Shown here: piece by piece, positions 1 to 7,656 of the stretch
Position numbering within the stretch: position 1 is the first letter of the stretch
Layout: every line of letters begins with the position of its first letter
Origin: Bacteroidota bacterium
GTDB lineage: Bacteria > Bacteroidota > Bacteroidia > Chitinophagales > Chitinophagaceae
Direction: 5' to 3'
Assembly (NCBI GenBank): GCA_029778965.1
Contig: JAKPBL010000417.1
Coordinates: 1-8,064, forward strand
Length of the DNA stretch: 8,064 bases
Position numbers and translations under genes: made by a program
Notes under the pieces: generated by a model
The model's input: the letters and a program-made list of their open reading frames with translations, nothing else
Database searches by the model: none
Told to the model about the DNA's origin: nothing

Positions 1-19
1 AGCCAAAAAACACCGGTAC

Positions 20-1336
20 ATGAAACAACTGCTTTGCGCCTTATGCCTCTTACTGGCATTAGCCGCCCACACTCAAACCACCGTTATCAAAGCGGGAAAA
101 CTGATCGATACGGAAACCGGCACCGTTCTCGATAACCAACTCATCATTATCGAGAACGATACCATCAAAGCTGTGGGAAGCAACCTCAGTATCCCGAAAA
201 ACGCCACCGTTATCGACCTGTCGAAAGCAACCGTGCTGCCGGGACTCATCGATTGCCACACCCATATCACCACCGAGCCGGGCGGCGACTATTATGACGA
301 GATGTTCCGCAAAACACCCCTTGACGCCGCTATCAGGGCGCCTATCTACGCCAAACGCACCCTCGAAGCCGGCTTCACCAGTGTTCGCGACCTGGGTTCC
401 TCGAGTTTTCTCGATGTAGCGCTGCGCAACGCCATCAATCATGGCGATATCCCTGGGCCGCGCATGGTTTGCGCTGGACTCTTTATCGGCTCCACCGGCA
501 GCCATGGCGACCTCAACGGCTATTCGCCCTACCTGCAATTCAATTATCCCGAAGGAATGAGCGGCGTTGCCAACGGCGTCGAAGGGGTTCGCCGGCAGGT
601 ACGCTATAATGTCAAATACGGTGCAGACGTAATCAAGTTCGGCGCCAGCGCCGGTGTGCTTACCGAAGAAGAAAGCGTGGGCGCCCCCCAATACTCACAG
701 GAAGAAATGAATGCCCTGGTGGCCGAAGCGAAATTGTGGGACAAAAAAGCCTGCGCCCACGCCCACGGTACAGAGGCTATCAAGATGGCCGTTAAAGCAG
801 GCGTTGCCTCTATTGAGCACGGCAGCTTTATCGACGACGAGGGCATTGCGCTCATGAAGCAACACGGCACCTACCTGGTGGCCGATATCTACAACGACGA
901 CTATATCATGAGCGAGTACAAGAAGCTGGGTTATCCGCAGAAAATACTCGACAAGGAAAAGCTGGTGGGCCAAACACAGCGCGAGAATTTCGCCAAAGCT
1001 GCCAAAGCAGGCGTCAAAATCGCCTTCGGCACCGATGCCGGCGTATACCCCAATGGCTGGAACGCAAAACAGTTTTATTATATGGTTAAGTATGGCCTCA
1101 GTCCCATGCAGGCTATCCAGGCAGCCACCATAAATGCGGCCGACCTGATCGGCATAAAAAAAGCCGGCTCGATCAAAGCCGGCAAATATGCGGATATCAT
1201 TGCTGTTACAGACGATCCGCTGGCCAATATCAAAAGCCTCGAGAAAGTGGGGTTCGTTATGAAAGGCGGCGAAGTGTATAAGAACGATTACCGCACGCCC
1301 AACGAGCCATCCGCCGTCAAAGCCGGCCGTCCCTGA
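20..1336 (+). CDS. Secreted metal-dependent amidohydrolase (prolidase-like / imidazolonepropionase-like)
   Basis: This 438-residue protein is an amidohydrolase-superfamily enzyme, probably hydrolysing an amide or peptide bond in the periplasm or outside the cell. Residues 1-19 form a signal peptide (short basic start, Leu/Ala-rich core, likely cut near AHT-Q). A small beta-sandwich segment precedes the TIM barrel. The visible metal-site residues are H80 and H82 (DCHTH), K206 (ADVIKFGAS, the position of the carboxylated lysine), H247/H249 (AHAHG), H267 (SIEHGSF) and D339 (FGTDAG), so the site looks complete. The C-terminal GSIKAGKYADIIAV is the usual return strand of the sandwich. Overall it resembles the Xaa-Pro/Xaa-Arg dipeptidase-like branch; the substrate is not readable. 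The start at 20 follows an A-rich stretch and gives the signal peptide. Its promoter lies outside the window. Its last 20 bases overlap the convergent acs gene. Confidence 0.9.
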   Translation: MKQLLCALCLLLALAAHTQTTVIKAGKLIDTETGTVLDNQLIIIENDTIKAVGSNLSIPKNATVIDLSKATVLPGLIDCHTHITTEPGGDYYDEMFRKTPLDAAIRAPIYAKRTLEAGFTSVRDLGSSSFLDVALRNAINHGDIPGPRMVCAGLFIGSTGSHGDLNGYSPYLQFNYPEGMSGVANGVEGVRRQVRYNVKYGADVIKFGASAGVLTEEESVGAPQYSQEEMNALVAEAKLWDKKACAHAHGTEAIKMAVKAGVASIEHGSFIDDEGIALMKQHGTYLVADIYNDDYIMSEYKKLGYPQKILDKEKLVGQTQRENFAKAAKAGVKIAFGTDAGVYPNGWNAKQFYYMVKYGLSPMQAIQAATINAADLIGIKKAGSIKAGKYADIIAVTDDPLANIKSLEKVGFVMKGGEVYKNDYRTPNEPSAVKAGRP

Positions 1337-3230
1337 TCTCTTCCACTACCGCAGGATCGAGCAGGGTGCTGGTATCGCCCAGGTTTTCCATTTCGCCTTC
1401 GGCAATCTTTCGCAGAATGCGGCGCATGATCTTGCCGCTGCGTGTTTTCGGCAGCCCGGTGACGAACTGTATCTTATCGGGTTTCGCGATCGGACCGATA
1501 ATTCGACTAACCGTTAACGTTATATCCTGGCGGTTGAGCTTCTCGTCGCCATGCGATCCCTGGAAAACGACAAAAGCATAAATGCCCTGCCCCTTGATAT
1601 TGTGCGGATATCCCACCACGGCGCTTTCCACCACACCCGCATGCATGTTGATGGCATTCTCCACCTCGGCCGTACCAATGCGGTGGCCGCTCACGTTCAG
1701 CACATCATCTACACGACCGGTAATACGGTAATTGCCGTTCTCGTCGCGGTAGCAGCCGTCGCCGGTAAAATACAGGTTTTCGTAAGTCGCGAAATAATTC
1801 GTGCGGCAGCGTTCATGATCGCCATAAGTAGTGCGTAAAATGCCCGGCCACGGAAATTTGATGCAGAGGTTGCCACTCACGTCATTACCAGCGATCTCCT
1901 TGCCGTTCTCGTCTACCACGGCCAGTTGTACTCCCGGCAGCGGCAAGGTAGCATAAGACGGCTTACCCGGTGTAATACCAGCCATATTGCTGATCATGAT
2001 ACCACCGGTTTCGGTCTGCCACCAGGTATCTACGATAGGGCAGCGGTTCTTTCCGATATGCTCGTTGTACCAATGCCAGGCTTCTTCGTTGATCGGCTCA
2101 CCCACTGTACCGAGCACTTTCAGCGAATCAAGCCGCCGCCCCTGTACCGGGCCCAGGCCGAAGCCCATCAGCGACCGGATCGCCGTTGGCGCCGTGTATA
2201 GCACATTCACCCGGTATTTGTCAACGATCTCCCAGAACCGGCCTGCATCGGGCCAGGTAGGAACGCCTTCAAAGATCAGGGTGGTAGCGCCGGCACCCAA
2301 CGGACCATAGACGATATAGCTATGGCCGGTGATCCAGCCGATATCGGCCGTACAGAAATGAATATCACCGGGCCGGTACTGGAATACATTCACGAACGAA
2401 TAGGTGGTGTACACCATATATCCCCCCACCGTATGCACCACGCCCTTCGGCTTACCCGTAGACCCTGAGGTGTATAAGATGAACAACGGATCTTCCGCAT
2501 CCATTTCTACTGCCGGGCAATCGGGGTTTCCCTGGGTCTCCACTTTGCGGATCTCGTCTTCCCACCATACATCCCGGCCCTTGATCATCGATACCGGCAT
2601 GCGGGTACGGGTCAGCACGATCACTTTCTTTACAAAACGACATTGCACCAGCGCATCGTCGATTACCGATTTGAGCGGTATCTCACGGTTGCCCCTGAAG
2701 GCGCCGTCGCAGGTGATCACGAATTCCGCCTGTGCGTCGATCAGGCGGTCGGCGATGCTCTGGGCGCTGAAACCGCCGAAGATCACCGAATGAATGGCGC
2801 CGATGCGGGCGCAGGCCAGCACCGCCACCGCCAGCTCGGGCACCATACCCATGTATATGCAAACCCGGTCGCCTTTTTTGACGTTATTGTTCTTCAGCAC
2901 ATTGGCAAACTGCACTACTTTATTATACAGTTCGCGATAGGTAAGAATCCGGTGATCGTCATCGGGGTGGTTGGGCTCCCAGATAATCGCCGGTTTATTG
3001 CCCAAAGTACCGAGGTGACGGTCCAGGCAGTTCTCGGTAATATTCAGCTTTCCGCCTGAAAACCACTCTATTTTGGGCTCTTTGAAGTTCCAGTCGAGCA
3101 CTTTATCCCATCTTTTCCGCCAGAAAAAATGCGATGCGACATCCGCCCAGAACCCTTCGGGATCGGTAACGCTTTTTTCGTAGGCCTGCTGGTACTCTTC
3201 TTTGGAACTGATTTGATAGGGATATGACAT
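1317..3230 (-). CDS. acs: Acetyl-CoA synthetase (AMP-forming acetate-CoA ligase)
   Basis: This cytoplasmic enzyme activates acetate: acetate + ATP + CoA gives acetyl-CoA + AMP + PPi. At 637 residues it is close to the usual 640-660. Visible motifs in order are the N-terminal acetyl-CoA synthetase domain (about 10-70), the phosphate-binding loop YTSGSTGKPKG (253-263), TWWQTETGG (402-410), whose second Trp (W404) is the residue that limits the pocket to acetate in characterised Acs, the hinge region with GDGCYRD (490-496) and GRVDDVLNVSGHR (505-517), and the C-terminal PKTRSGKIMRR (594-604). K600 in that last motif is the catalytic lysine acetylated in the bacterial enzymes to switch activity off; regulation here is inferred from that. 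No acetyltransferase or deacetylase gene lies nearby. The gene is divergent from the MFS transporter (40-base gap) and its 3' end overlaps the amidohydrolase gene by 20 bases. No key residue appears missing. Confidence 0.97.
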   Translation of the reverse strand: MSYPYQISSKEEYQQAYEKSVTDPEGFWADVASHFFWRKRWDKVLDWNFKEPKIEWFSGGKLNITENCLDRHLGTLGNKPAIIWEPNHPDDDHRILTYRELYNKVVQFANVLKNNNVKKGDRVCIYMGMVPELAVAVLACARIGAIHSVIFGGFSAQSIADRLIDAQAEFVITCDGAFRGNREIPLKSVIDDALVQCRFVKKVIVLTRTRMPVSMIKGRDVWWEDEIRKVETQGNPDCPAVEMDAEDPLFILYTSGSTGKPKGVVHTVGGYMVYTTYSFVNVFQYRPGDIHFCTADIGWITGHSYIVYGPLGAGATTLIFEGVPTWPDAGRFWEIVDKYRVNVLYTAPTAIRSLMGFGLGPVQGRRLDSLKVLGTVGEPINEEAWHWYNEHIGKNRCPIVDTWWQTETGGIMISNMAGITPGKPSYATLPLPGVQLAVVDENGKEIAGNDVSGNLCIKFPWPGILRTTYGDHERCRTNYFATYENLYFTGDGCYRDENGNYRITGRVDDVLNVSGHRIGTAEVENAINMHAGVVESAVVGYPHNIKGQGIYAFVVFQGSHGDEKLNRQDITLTVSRIIGPIAKPDKIQFVTGLPKTRSGKIMRRILRKIAEGEMENLGDTSTLLDPAVVEEIRDGRL

Positions 3231-3270
3231 ATGGCTGCACTTATAGCCTGCTAATTTAGTATGTTTAAGG
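3231..3270. promoter_or_regulatory. Divergent promoter gap between acs and the MFS gene
   Basis: Only 40 bases separate the two start codons, so both promoters must fit here or reach into the opposing gene. On the + strand TATGTTTA (3260-3267) matches the Bacteroidota -7 box TAnnTTTG except for the last base, but it ends three bases before the MFS ATG and lacks a clear TTTG at the right distance. On the - strand the best string is TATAAGTG (3245-3238), a weak match. No operator-like palindrome is obvious. Neither start has a convincing Shine-Dalgarno site, although AAGG directly precedes the MFS ATG. Confidence 0.35.
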
Positions 3271-4731
3271 ATGAATCAGGCCAACTCTGCCCGTGGAATC
3301 TGGCGCGTGATCGGCGCTTCTTCTGCCGGAACCCTCATCGAGTGGTATGACTTTTACATTTTCGGAAGTCTCGCTACCGTTATCGCCAACCAGTTTTTCC
3401 CCAAAACCAACCCCACCGCCGCCCTGCTCAGCACCCTTGCCACTTTTGCGGCAGGCTTCATTGTGCGCCCTTTCGGCGCCCTGGTGTTCGGTCGGCTGGG
3501 CGACCTGATGGGCAGGAAAAACACTTTTTTGCTTACGCTCGTTCTCATGGGCGGCTCTACTTTTGCCATCGGCCTGGTACCGGGATATGAACGCATCGGC
3601 TTTGCCGCTCCGCTCCTCGTACTGCTGCTGCGGCTTATCCAGGGGCTTGCCCTCGGCGGCGAATACGGCGGGGCCGCCACCTATGTGGCCGAACACGCGC
3701 CACCGGGTAAACGGGGATATTCCACGTCGTGGATACAGACCACGGCTACCCTGGGGCTTTTCCTGTCGCTCGGCGTTATCCTGGTTACCCGTCACTTGCT
3801 CGACAGCGACCCTGTGGCTTCGGTGCGTAAGTTCAACGACTGGGGCTGGCGTATTCCTTTCCTGGTATCGATCGTGCTGGTGGTGGTATCGATCTATATC
3901 CGCCTGAAAATGGAAGAGTCGCCGCTCTTCAAAAAGCTCAAGGCGGCGGGCCATACCTCAAAAAATCCGCTCAAAGAGAGTTTTGGACATAGGGCCAACC
4001 TGAAAATGGTGCTGCTGGCGCTTTTCGGCGCCGCCATGGGACAGGGCGTGGTATGGTACACCGGCCAGTTCTATGCGCAGTCGTTTATGGAGAATGTATG
4101 CCATATCGGCTTCGACCAAAGTCGCACCATCCTTATCTGGGCTATTTTGTTCGCTACGCCGTTCTTTATCGTTTTCGGCTCGCTGAGCGACCGGCTGGGC
4201 CGCAAGCCGATCATGCTGGCGGGTATGCTGCTGGCGGTTTTCTGCTACCGGCCCATCTACCGGCAAATGCTCCATACAGCCGAAGTACCGGCCGTTGCGG
4301 TAACCAGCAGCATGGCGACAGACGATGGCAGGCGCGCCATCGAACTGCAAAACGGTTTCCGGTATGTGGAGAAAACAGAAGCAGGCAATACCGTAGCCCT
4401 CGAGAAGCAGCTCGACAACGGCAGCTACCTGGTTATGGTAGTTCTGGTATTTGTACAGGTGTTGCTGGTTACCATGGTGTATGGTCCGATCGCTGCTTTC
4501 CTGGTGGAGCTTTTCCCCACGCGGATCAGGTACACCAGCATGTCGCTGCCCTATCATATCGGGAACGGGGTATTCGGCGGACTCACCCCCTTTATCGCCA
4601 CCCTGCTGACAACCACCTACAGCAGCGACAAACTGGTGGGCCTGTGGTACCCCATCGTGGTGGCTGCTTTCTGCCTTATTATCGGGCTGCTCTATCTCAG
4701 TAACCGGGTAAACCCCAACGTAACCGACTAA
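3271..4731 (+). CDS. MFS transporter, metabolite:H+ symporter (MHS) type
   Basis: This 486-residue inner-membrane protein is a 12-helix major facilitator of the MHS group, which includes ProP, KgtP and shikimate/citrate carriers driven by proton symport. Diagnostic strings are GTLIEWYDFYIFGSLA (20-35, helix 1), GRLGDLMGRK (74-83, loop 2-3 motif A), RLIQGLALGGEYGGA (121-135, helix 4) and the second motif A copy GSLSDRLGRKP (303-313, loop 8-9). LFPTRIRYTSMSLPYHIGNG (414-433) is the typical helix 10-11 region. An extra hydrophilic stretch of roughly 50 residues (about 331-383) lies between helices 9 and 10, which places it outside the cytoplasmic membrane; longer MHS proteins are known with inserts here. 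The substrate is unknown. Its position back to back with acs suggests a small carboxylate such as acetate, but this is inference. A 72-residue membrane protein follows 10 bases after the stop and is probably co-transcribed. Confidence 0.92.
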   Translation: MNQANSARGIWRVIGASSAGTLIEWYDFYIFGSLATVIANQFFPKTNPTAALLSTLATFAAGFIVRPFGALVFGRLGDLMGRKNTFLLTLVLMGGSTFAIGLVPGYERIGFAAPLLVLLLRLIQGLALGGEYGGAATYVAEHAPPGKRGYSTSWIQTTATLGLFLSLGVILVTRHLLDSDPVASVRKFNDWGWRIPFLVSIVLVVVSIYIRLKMEESPLFKKLKAAGHTSKNPLKESFGHRANLKMVLLALFGAAMGQGVVWYTGQFYAQSFMENVCHIGFDQSRTILIWAILFATPFFIVFGSLSDRLGRKPIMLAGMLLAVFCYRPIYRQMLHTAEVPAVAVTSSMATDDGRRAIELQNGFRYVEKTEAGNTVALEKQLDNGSYLVMVVLVFVQVLLVTMVYGPIAAFLVELFPTRIRYTSMSLPYHIGNGVFGGLTPFIATLLTTTYSSDKLVGLWYPIVVAAFCLIIGLLYLSNRVNPNVTD

Positions 4732-4741
4732 AACTACTGGT

Positions 4742-4960
4742 ATGCAACAACTGAAAAGATGGTTTGGGATGGTGTGGATCATAGCCGGAATAGCGCTGGC
4801 CATCGTATTATTCCGGATCGCGCTGCACGAAATGAGCAGCAAACCACAGATCGACACCCAGATACAATGGCTGGTGTTCCTGGTCGTTTTCCTGCCCATC
4901 ATAGCCGGGCTTGTCATTTTCGGCTATTATGCGTTAAAAGGCGAATATGACCAGATTTGA
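4742..4960 (+). CDS. Small two-helix membrane protein linked to the MFS transporter
   Basis: This 72-residue protein has two predicted membrane helices, about residues 8-28 (GMVWIIAGIALAIVLFRIAL) and 43-64 (WLVFLVVFLPIIAGLVIFGY). The linker of about 14 residues is polar, and short charged ends (QLKRW, KGEYDQI) suggest both termini face the cytoplasm. It starts 10 bases after the MFS stop, so it is almost certainly in the same transcript and may be a small accessory subunit or stabiliser of that transporter. From memory it resembles a Bacteroidota small-protein family of unknown function (perhaps DUF6814), but I cannot verify this. A real gene is favoured over a chance ORF because of the clean two-helix pattern and the tight coupling. 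No function is known. Confidence 0.8.
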   Translation: MQQLKRWFGMVWIIAGIALAIVLFRIALHEMSSKPQIDTQIQWLVFLVVFLPIIAGLVIFGYYALKGEYDQI

Positions 4961-4961
4961 C

Positions 4962-4977
4962 TGTTAATTAATTAACA
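4962..4977. promoter_or_regulatory. Perfect 16-base palindrome, possible operator
   Basis: TGTTAATTAATTAACA reads the same on both strands over all 16 bases. It begins just after the stop of the 72-residue gene and lies about 40 bases upstream of the next start. It touches the -33-like element of the promoter called at 4978-5012, where a dimeric regulator would act. It has no GC-rich stem, no loop and no following T-run placed like a terminator, so a protein-binding site is the better reading. The binding protein is unknown, and part of the symmetry could be chance in an AT-rich gap. Confidence 0.45.
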
Positions 4978-5012
4978 TTTACGGGTTTTTTGGGCATTAT
5001 AAAATATTTTTG
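4978..5012 (+). promoter_or_regulatory. Bacteroidota-type promoter for the SulP / carbonic anhydrase unit
   Basis: TATTTTTG at 5005-5012 matches the Bacteroidota -7 box TAnnTTTG in every defined position. A TTTA at 4978-4981 stands in for the -33 TTTG with 23 bases between, at the upper end of the usual spacing. The surrounding sequence is markedly more AT-rich than the genes. Transcription would start around 5017-5020, practically at the ATG at 5019, which would leave little or no leader. Confidence 0.5.
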
Positions 5013-5018
5013 CGGTCT

Positions 5019-5372
5019 ATGCGACAACGCCGCTATTCTCATGGCCCAAAACTCTTCCGCTATCGCTGGTTGATCAGCACCATAGCGGTGGTTTTCATGC
5101 TGGCCTTAGGAAGCAGCCTCGTGTCGCTGCCTTTTTCCAATCAGTTGAACCGCGCCCGCATACTTACCGCCCAGGAAGAGGAAGCCGGCGGCAACAATAA
5201 CAACTTCAACGAAGAGCACAAATGCGGTAAAAGCCTCCACCACAGCTTTCTCGAATTCAGCGAGTGGCTGGCGTTGCGCAAGCGCACCACCGCTGTGTAT
5301 GAAATCCCCCAAAGTGTAGACTTCAATTCGGCGCTCTACAAGCACCGCCTCATCCAGCCCCCCGATTGTTGA
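5019..5372 (+). CDS. Hypothetical membrane-anchored protein ahead of the SulP transporter
   Basis: I do not recognise this 117-residue protein. It has a strongly basic start (residues 2-18, with RQRR and RYRW), one hydrophobic segment at about 19-37 (ISTIAVVFMLALGSSLV), an acidic Asn-rich linker (EEEAGGNNNNFNEE, 53-66) and a C-terminal part with HKC (67-69), HH (74-75) and a final Cys. The topology suggests a single anchor or uncleaved signal, with the rest outside the cytoplasmic membrane. The His/Cys cluster could bind metal, but no known motif is complete. The ATG at 5019 is preferred to the TTG at 5010, which lies inside the promoter box, and to the ATG at 5097, which would start inside the hydrophobic segment. 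The gap to the SulP gene is 45 bases with no terminator, so co-transcription is likely. An alternative is an unrelated secreted protein that only shares the promoter. Confidence 0.65.
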   Translation: MRQRRYSHGPKLFRYRWLISTIAVVFMLALGSSLVSLPFSNQLNRARILTAQEEEAGGNNNNFNEEHKCGKSLHHSFLEFSEWLALRKRTTAVYEIPQSVDFNSALYKHRLIQPPDC

Positions 5373-5417
5373 GCCTTCTCTCCCGGTTCCTTTTTATTCG
5401 TTTATTAAAAAACTTTT

Positions 5418-6977
5418 ATGGCTCAACGTACAAACAGCCCACTGGGCAGTCTGTCTTCAGACTTGCCCGCATCTCTCGTTGTATTCCTCGTAGCCCTGCC
5501 GCTCTGTTTGGGCATTGCCCTCGGCTCGGGTGCACCTCTTTTTTCTGGTCTTATCGCCGGTATTGCCGGTGGCATTGTAATAGGTATTATTAGCGGATCA
5601 CAGCTTAGCGTAAGCGGTCCCGCTGCCGGCCTCACCACCATTGTGGCTGCAGCTTTGCTGAAGCTACCCAGTTTCGACAGTTTTTTATTGGCCGTGGTAC
5701 TGGCCGGCGTTTTTCAGCTTGTTTTCGGCTTTCTGAAATTCGGCGTATTGGGCGATTATGTTCCCGGCGCCGTTATCAAAGCCATGCTGGCCGCCATCGG
5801 CATCATCCTTATATTGAAACAACTGCCGCATTTCGTTGGCTTTAATGCTGACTATGAAGGCGATCAGAATTTCCTGCAACCCAATGGCGCCAATACTTTT
5901 TCGGGCGTATGGGAATCATTGAACCACCTCGTTCCCGCTGCTGCCCTTATCGGCCTTATTTCGCTGGGCATCCAGGTATTATGGGATAAGGTGCTGGTGA
6001 AAAAAGGCCGGTTCTTCCAACTGGTGCCCGCTCCACTGGTGGTGGTACTCGGCGCTATCGTATTCAACCAGTGGCTGCTCAGCCTCGGCAGCGGCATGCC
6101 ACCCCACGCGCTGGTAAGCATTCCCGTGGCAAGTTCGGCCGATGAATTCAGGTCTTTCTTTATACTGCCCGATTTCAGCGCCATCACCAATTACGAGGTA
6201 TGGATCACTGCGGCCACCATCGCCATTGTGGCCAGCCTGGAGACCCTGCTAAATATCGAAGCAGCCGATGAACTCGACCCTTACCAGCGGGTAACCCCCA
6301 CCAACCGCGAGCTGAAAGCACAGGGCGCAGGCAACCTGGTCAGCGGATTGCTCGGCGGGCTACCGGTTACGTCGGTAATCGTTCGCACCTCGGCCAATGT
6401 CAATGCAGGCGCCAAAACCAAGTTGTCGGCTATCTTTCACGGCTTGCTGTTGCTGCTTTGTGTCGCGTTCATACCGCGACTACTGAACCTGATACCATTG
6501 CCGGCACTGGCAGCCGTGCTGATTTATACGGGTTACAAACTCGCGAAGCCGGCCATTTTCAAGGAGCTGTATAAAAAAGGTTGGGACCAATTCATACCTT
6601 TCGTGGTTACGATTGTCGCCATCCTCTTAACCGATCTGCTGAAAGGGATTTGTATCGGTTGCCTGGTGGGCCTGTTTTTTGTATTGCGAAGCAATTTCCG
6701 GTCGGCCGTTTTCATCGTAAACGACCAGCACCAGTACCTGTTCCGCCTGCGAAAAGACGTGTCGTTCCTGAACAAGCCCATCGTGAAAGCCAAGCTGGAA
6801 GAAGTACCGGCCCATTCGACGGTGCTGATCGATACCACCCGCGCCGATTTTCTCGACCGAGATGTAGTGGAAGTGATCGAAGACTTTATGAAACACGCAC
6901 CCCTGAAAAATATCCGGGTGGAGTTAAAACAAAGTCCCTTTAACGACCACGGCCTCCGCATGTCGATGACCGCCTGA
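5418..6977 (+). CDS. SulP-family anion transporter, probable bicarbonate carrier, with degenerate STAS tail
   Basis: This 519-residue inner-membrane protein belongs to the SulP (SLC26) family. The N-terminal [20 protein letters not shown] (15-34) and [17 protein letters not shown] (60-76) are hallmark segments of its first helices. [16 protein letters not shown] (273-288) and [20 protein letters not shown] (305-324) mark the second half of the transport core. After the last helix (about 405-423) a tail of about 95 residues has a STAS-like pattern ([20 protein letters not shown], 469-488), but the usual Asp-Ser/Thr-Gly loop is not clear, so I call it degenerate. Family substrates include sulfate, bicarbonate and dicarboxylates. 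The beta-carbonic anhydrase 26 bases downstream favours bicarbonate, in line with known SulP and carbonic anhydrase gene pairs and fusions; no sulfate-assimilation gene is near. The start follows an A/T-rich stretch without a Shine-Dalgarno site. Confidence 0.93.
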   Translation: MAQRTNSPLGSLSSDLPASLVVFLVALPLCLGIALGSGAPLFSGLIAGIAGGIVIGIISGSQLSVSGPAAGLTTIVAAALLKLPSFDSFLLAVVLAGVFQLVFGFLKFGVLGDYVPGAVIKAMLAAIGIILILKQLPHFVGFNADYEGDQNFLQPNGANTFSGVWESLNHLVPAAALIGLISLGIQVLWDKVLVKKGRFFQLVPAPLVVVLGAIVFNQWLLSLGSGMPPHALVSIPVASSADEFRSFFILPDFSAITNYEVWITAATIAIVASLETLLNIEAADELDPYQRVTPTNRELKAQGAGNLVSGLLGGLPVTSVIVRTSANVNAGAKTKLSAIFHGLLLLLCVAFIPRLLNLIPLPALAAVLIYTGYKLAKPAIFKELYKKGWDQFIPFVVTIVAILLTDLLKGICIGCLVGLFFVLRSNFRSAVFIVNDQHQYLFRLRKDVSFLNKPIVKAKLEEVPAHSTVLIDTTRADFLDRDVVEVIEDFMKHAPLKNIRVELKQSPFNDHGLRMSMTA

Positions 6978-7003
6978 AAATAAATCGCTTAAAAAAACCA
7001 ACA

Positions 7004-7636
7004 ATGAAATCATTCGAAAAACTATTACTCGAGAATAAAGCCTGGGCCGCAGAAAAACTGCACGACGATCCGAAATATTTCCAGCGGATGGCTGTTGACC
7101 AGACGCCTGAATTTCTCTGGATCGGCTGCAGCGACAGCCGGGTGCCGGCCGAAGACGTGACCGGCGTGCAGCCCGGCGAGATCTTTGTACACCGCAACAT
7201 TGCCAACATGGTGGTGCATACCGATCTCAACCTATTGTCGGTGCTTGAATATGCAGTGAATCACCTGAAAGTGAAACACGTGATCGTTTGCGGCCACTAT
7301 GGTTGCGGTGGTGTAAAAGCCGCCATGACACAGCACAACCTCGGCATCATCAACAAGTGGTTGCGCAACATCAAAGACGTGTACCGCATCCATCGCCGCG
7401 AGATCAATGAAATCGCGGATGTTGAACAAAGAACGAACCGCCTCGTTGAGCTCAATGTAATGGAGCAGGTAATGAACCTGGCCAAAACCTCCATTGTGCA
7501 ATCTGCCTGGAAGAAAGAGCAGCGCCCGCACCTGCACGGCTGGGTGTACGGGCTCAAAGACGGCATATTAAATCCTATCATGAGCATGCCACCCGGCACG
7601 CATCTGGATGAGATTTATGAATATGATGATCTTTGA
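7004..7636 (+). CDS. Beta-class carbonic anhydrase
   Basis: This 210-residue zinc enzyme interconverts CO2 and bicarbonate, most likely in the cytoplasm since no signal peptide is present. The zinc ligands are C42 (in [10 protein letters not shown], 41-50), H98 and C101 (in [10 protein letters not shown], 95-104). D44 and R46 form the conserved Asp-Arg dyad that controls access to the zinc. HRNIANMV (63-70) and [10 protein letters not shown] (178-187) are further family landmarks, and the length is normal for the E. coli Can-like group. The gene starts 26 bases after the SulP stop, behind an A-rich run, and should share its transcript. It probably supplies or consumes bicarbonate at the transporter, helping pH control or carboxylation reactions under low CO2. 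The strong hairpin shortly after its stop marks the likely transcript end. Nothing essential is missing. Confidence 0.96.
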   Translation: MKSFEKLLLENKAWAAEKLHDDPKYFQRMAVDQTPEFLWIGCSDSRVPAEDVTGVQPGEIFVHRNIANMVVHTDLNLLSVLEYAVNHLKVKHVIVCGHYGCGGVKAAMTQHNLGIINKWLRNIKDVYRIHRREINEIADVEQRTNRLVELNVMEQVMNLAKTSIVQSAWKKEQRPHLHGWVYGLKDGILNPIMSMPPGTHLDEIYEYDDL

Positions 7637-7656
7637 TTTGTTGCGGTAAGGGTTTT

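Noticed and set aside
59..691. Antisense open frame (210 codons) over the amidohydrolase gene
   Set aside because: Opposes a gene with an intact metal site; its translation is Gly/Ala/Val/Asp-rich with no recognisable fold.
1173..1327. Direct repeat TCAAAGCCGGC at 1173-1183 and 1317-1327
   Set aside because: Both copies lie in coding sequence and encode similar Lys-Ala-Gly stretches; codon preference explains the match.
3265..3954. Antisense open frame (229 codons) over the first half of the MFS gene
   Set aside because: Highly polar, low-complexity translation with no motif, fully opposite a well-supported gene.
3958..4917. Long antisense open frame (319 codons) across the MFS and small-protein genes
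   Set aside because: The + strand frame carries clear MHS motifs; the antisense translation shows no domain and is His/Gln/Arg-rich in the way of shadow frames in GC-rich coding DNA.
4962..4992. Rho-independent terminator after the 72-residue gene (palindrome followed by a T-run)
   Set aside because: The palindrome has no GC-rich stem or loop, and the T-run at 4986-4991 is separated from it by eight bases, so the fold would be weak.
5010..5018. Upstream TTG start for the 117-residue protein
   Set aside because: The TTG lies inside the best -7 box and would precede the likely transcription start; the ATG at 5019 is the better start.
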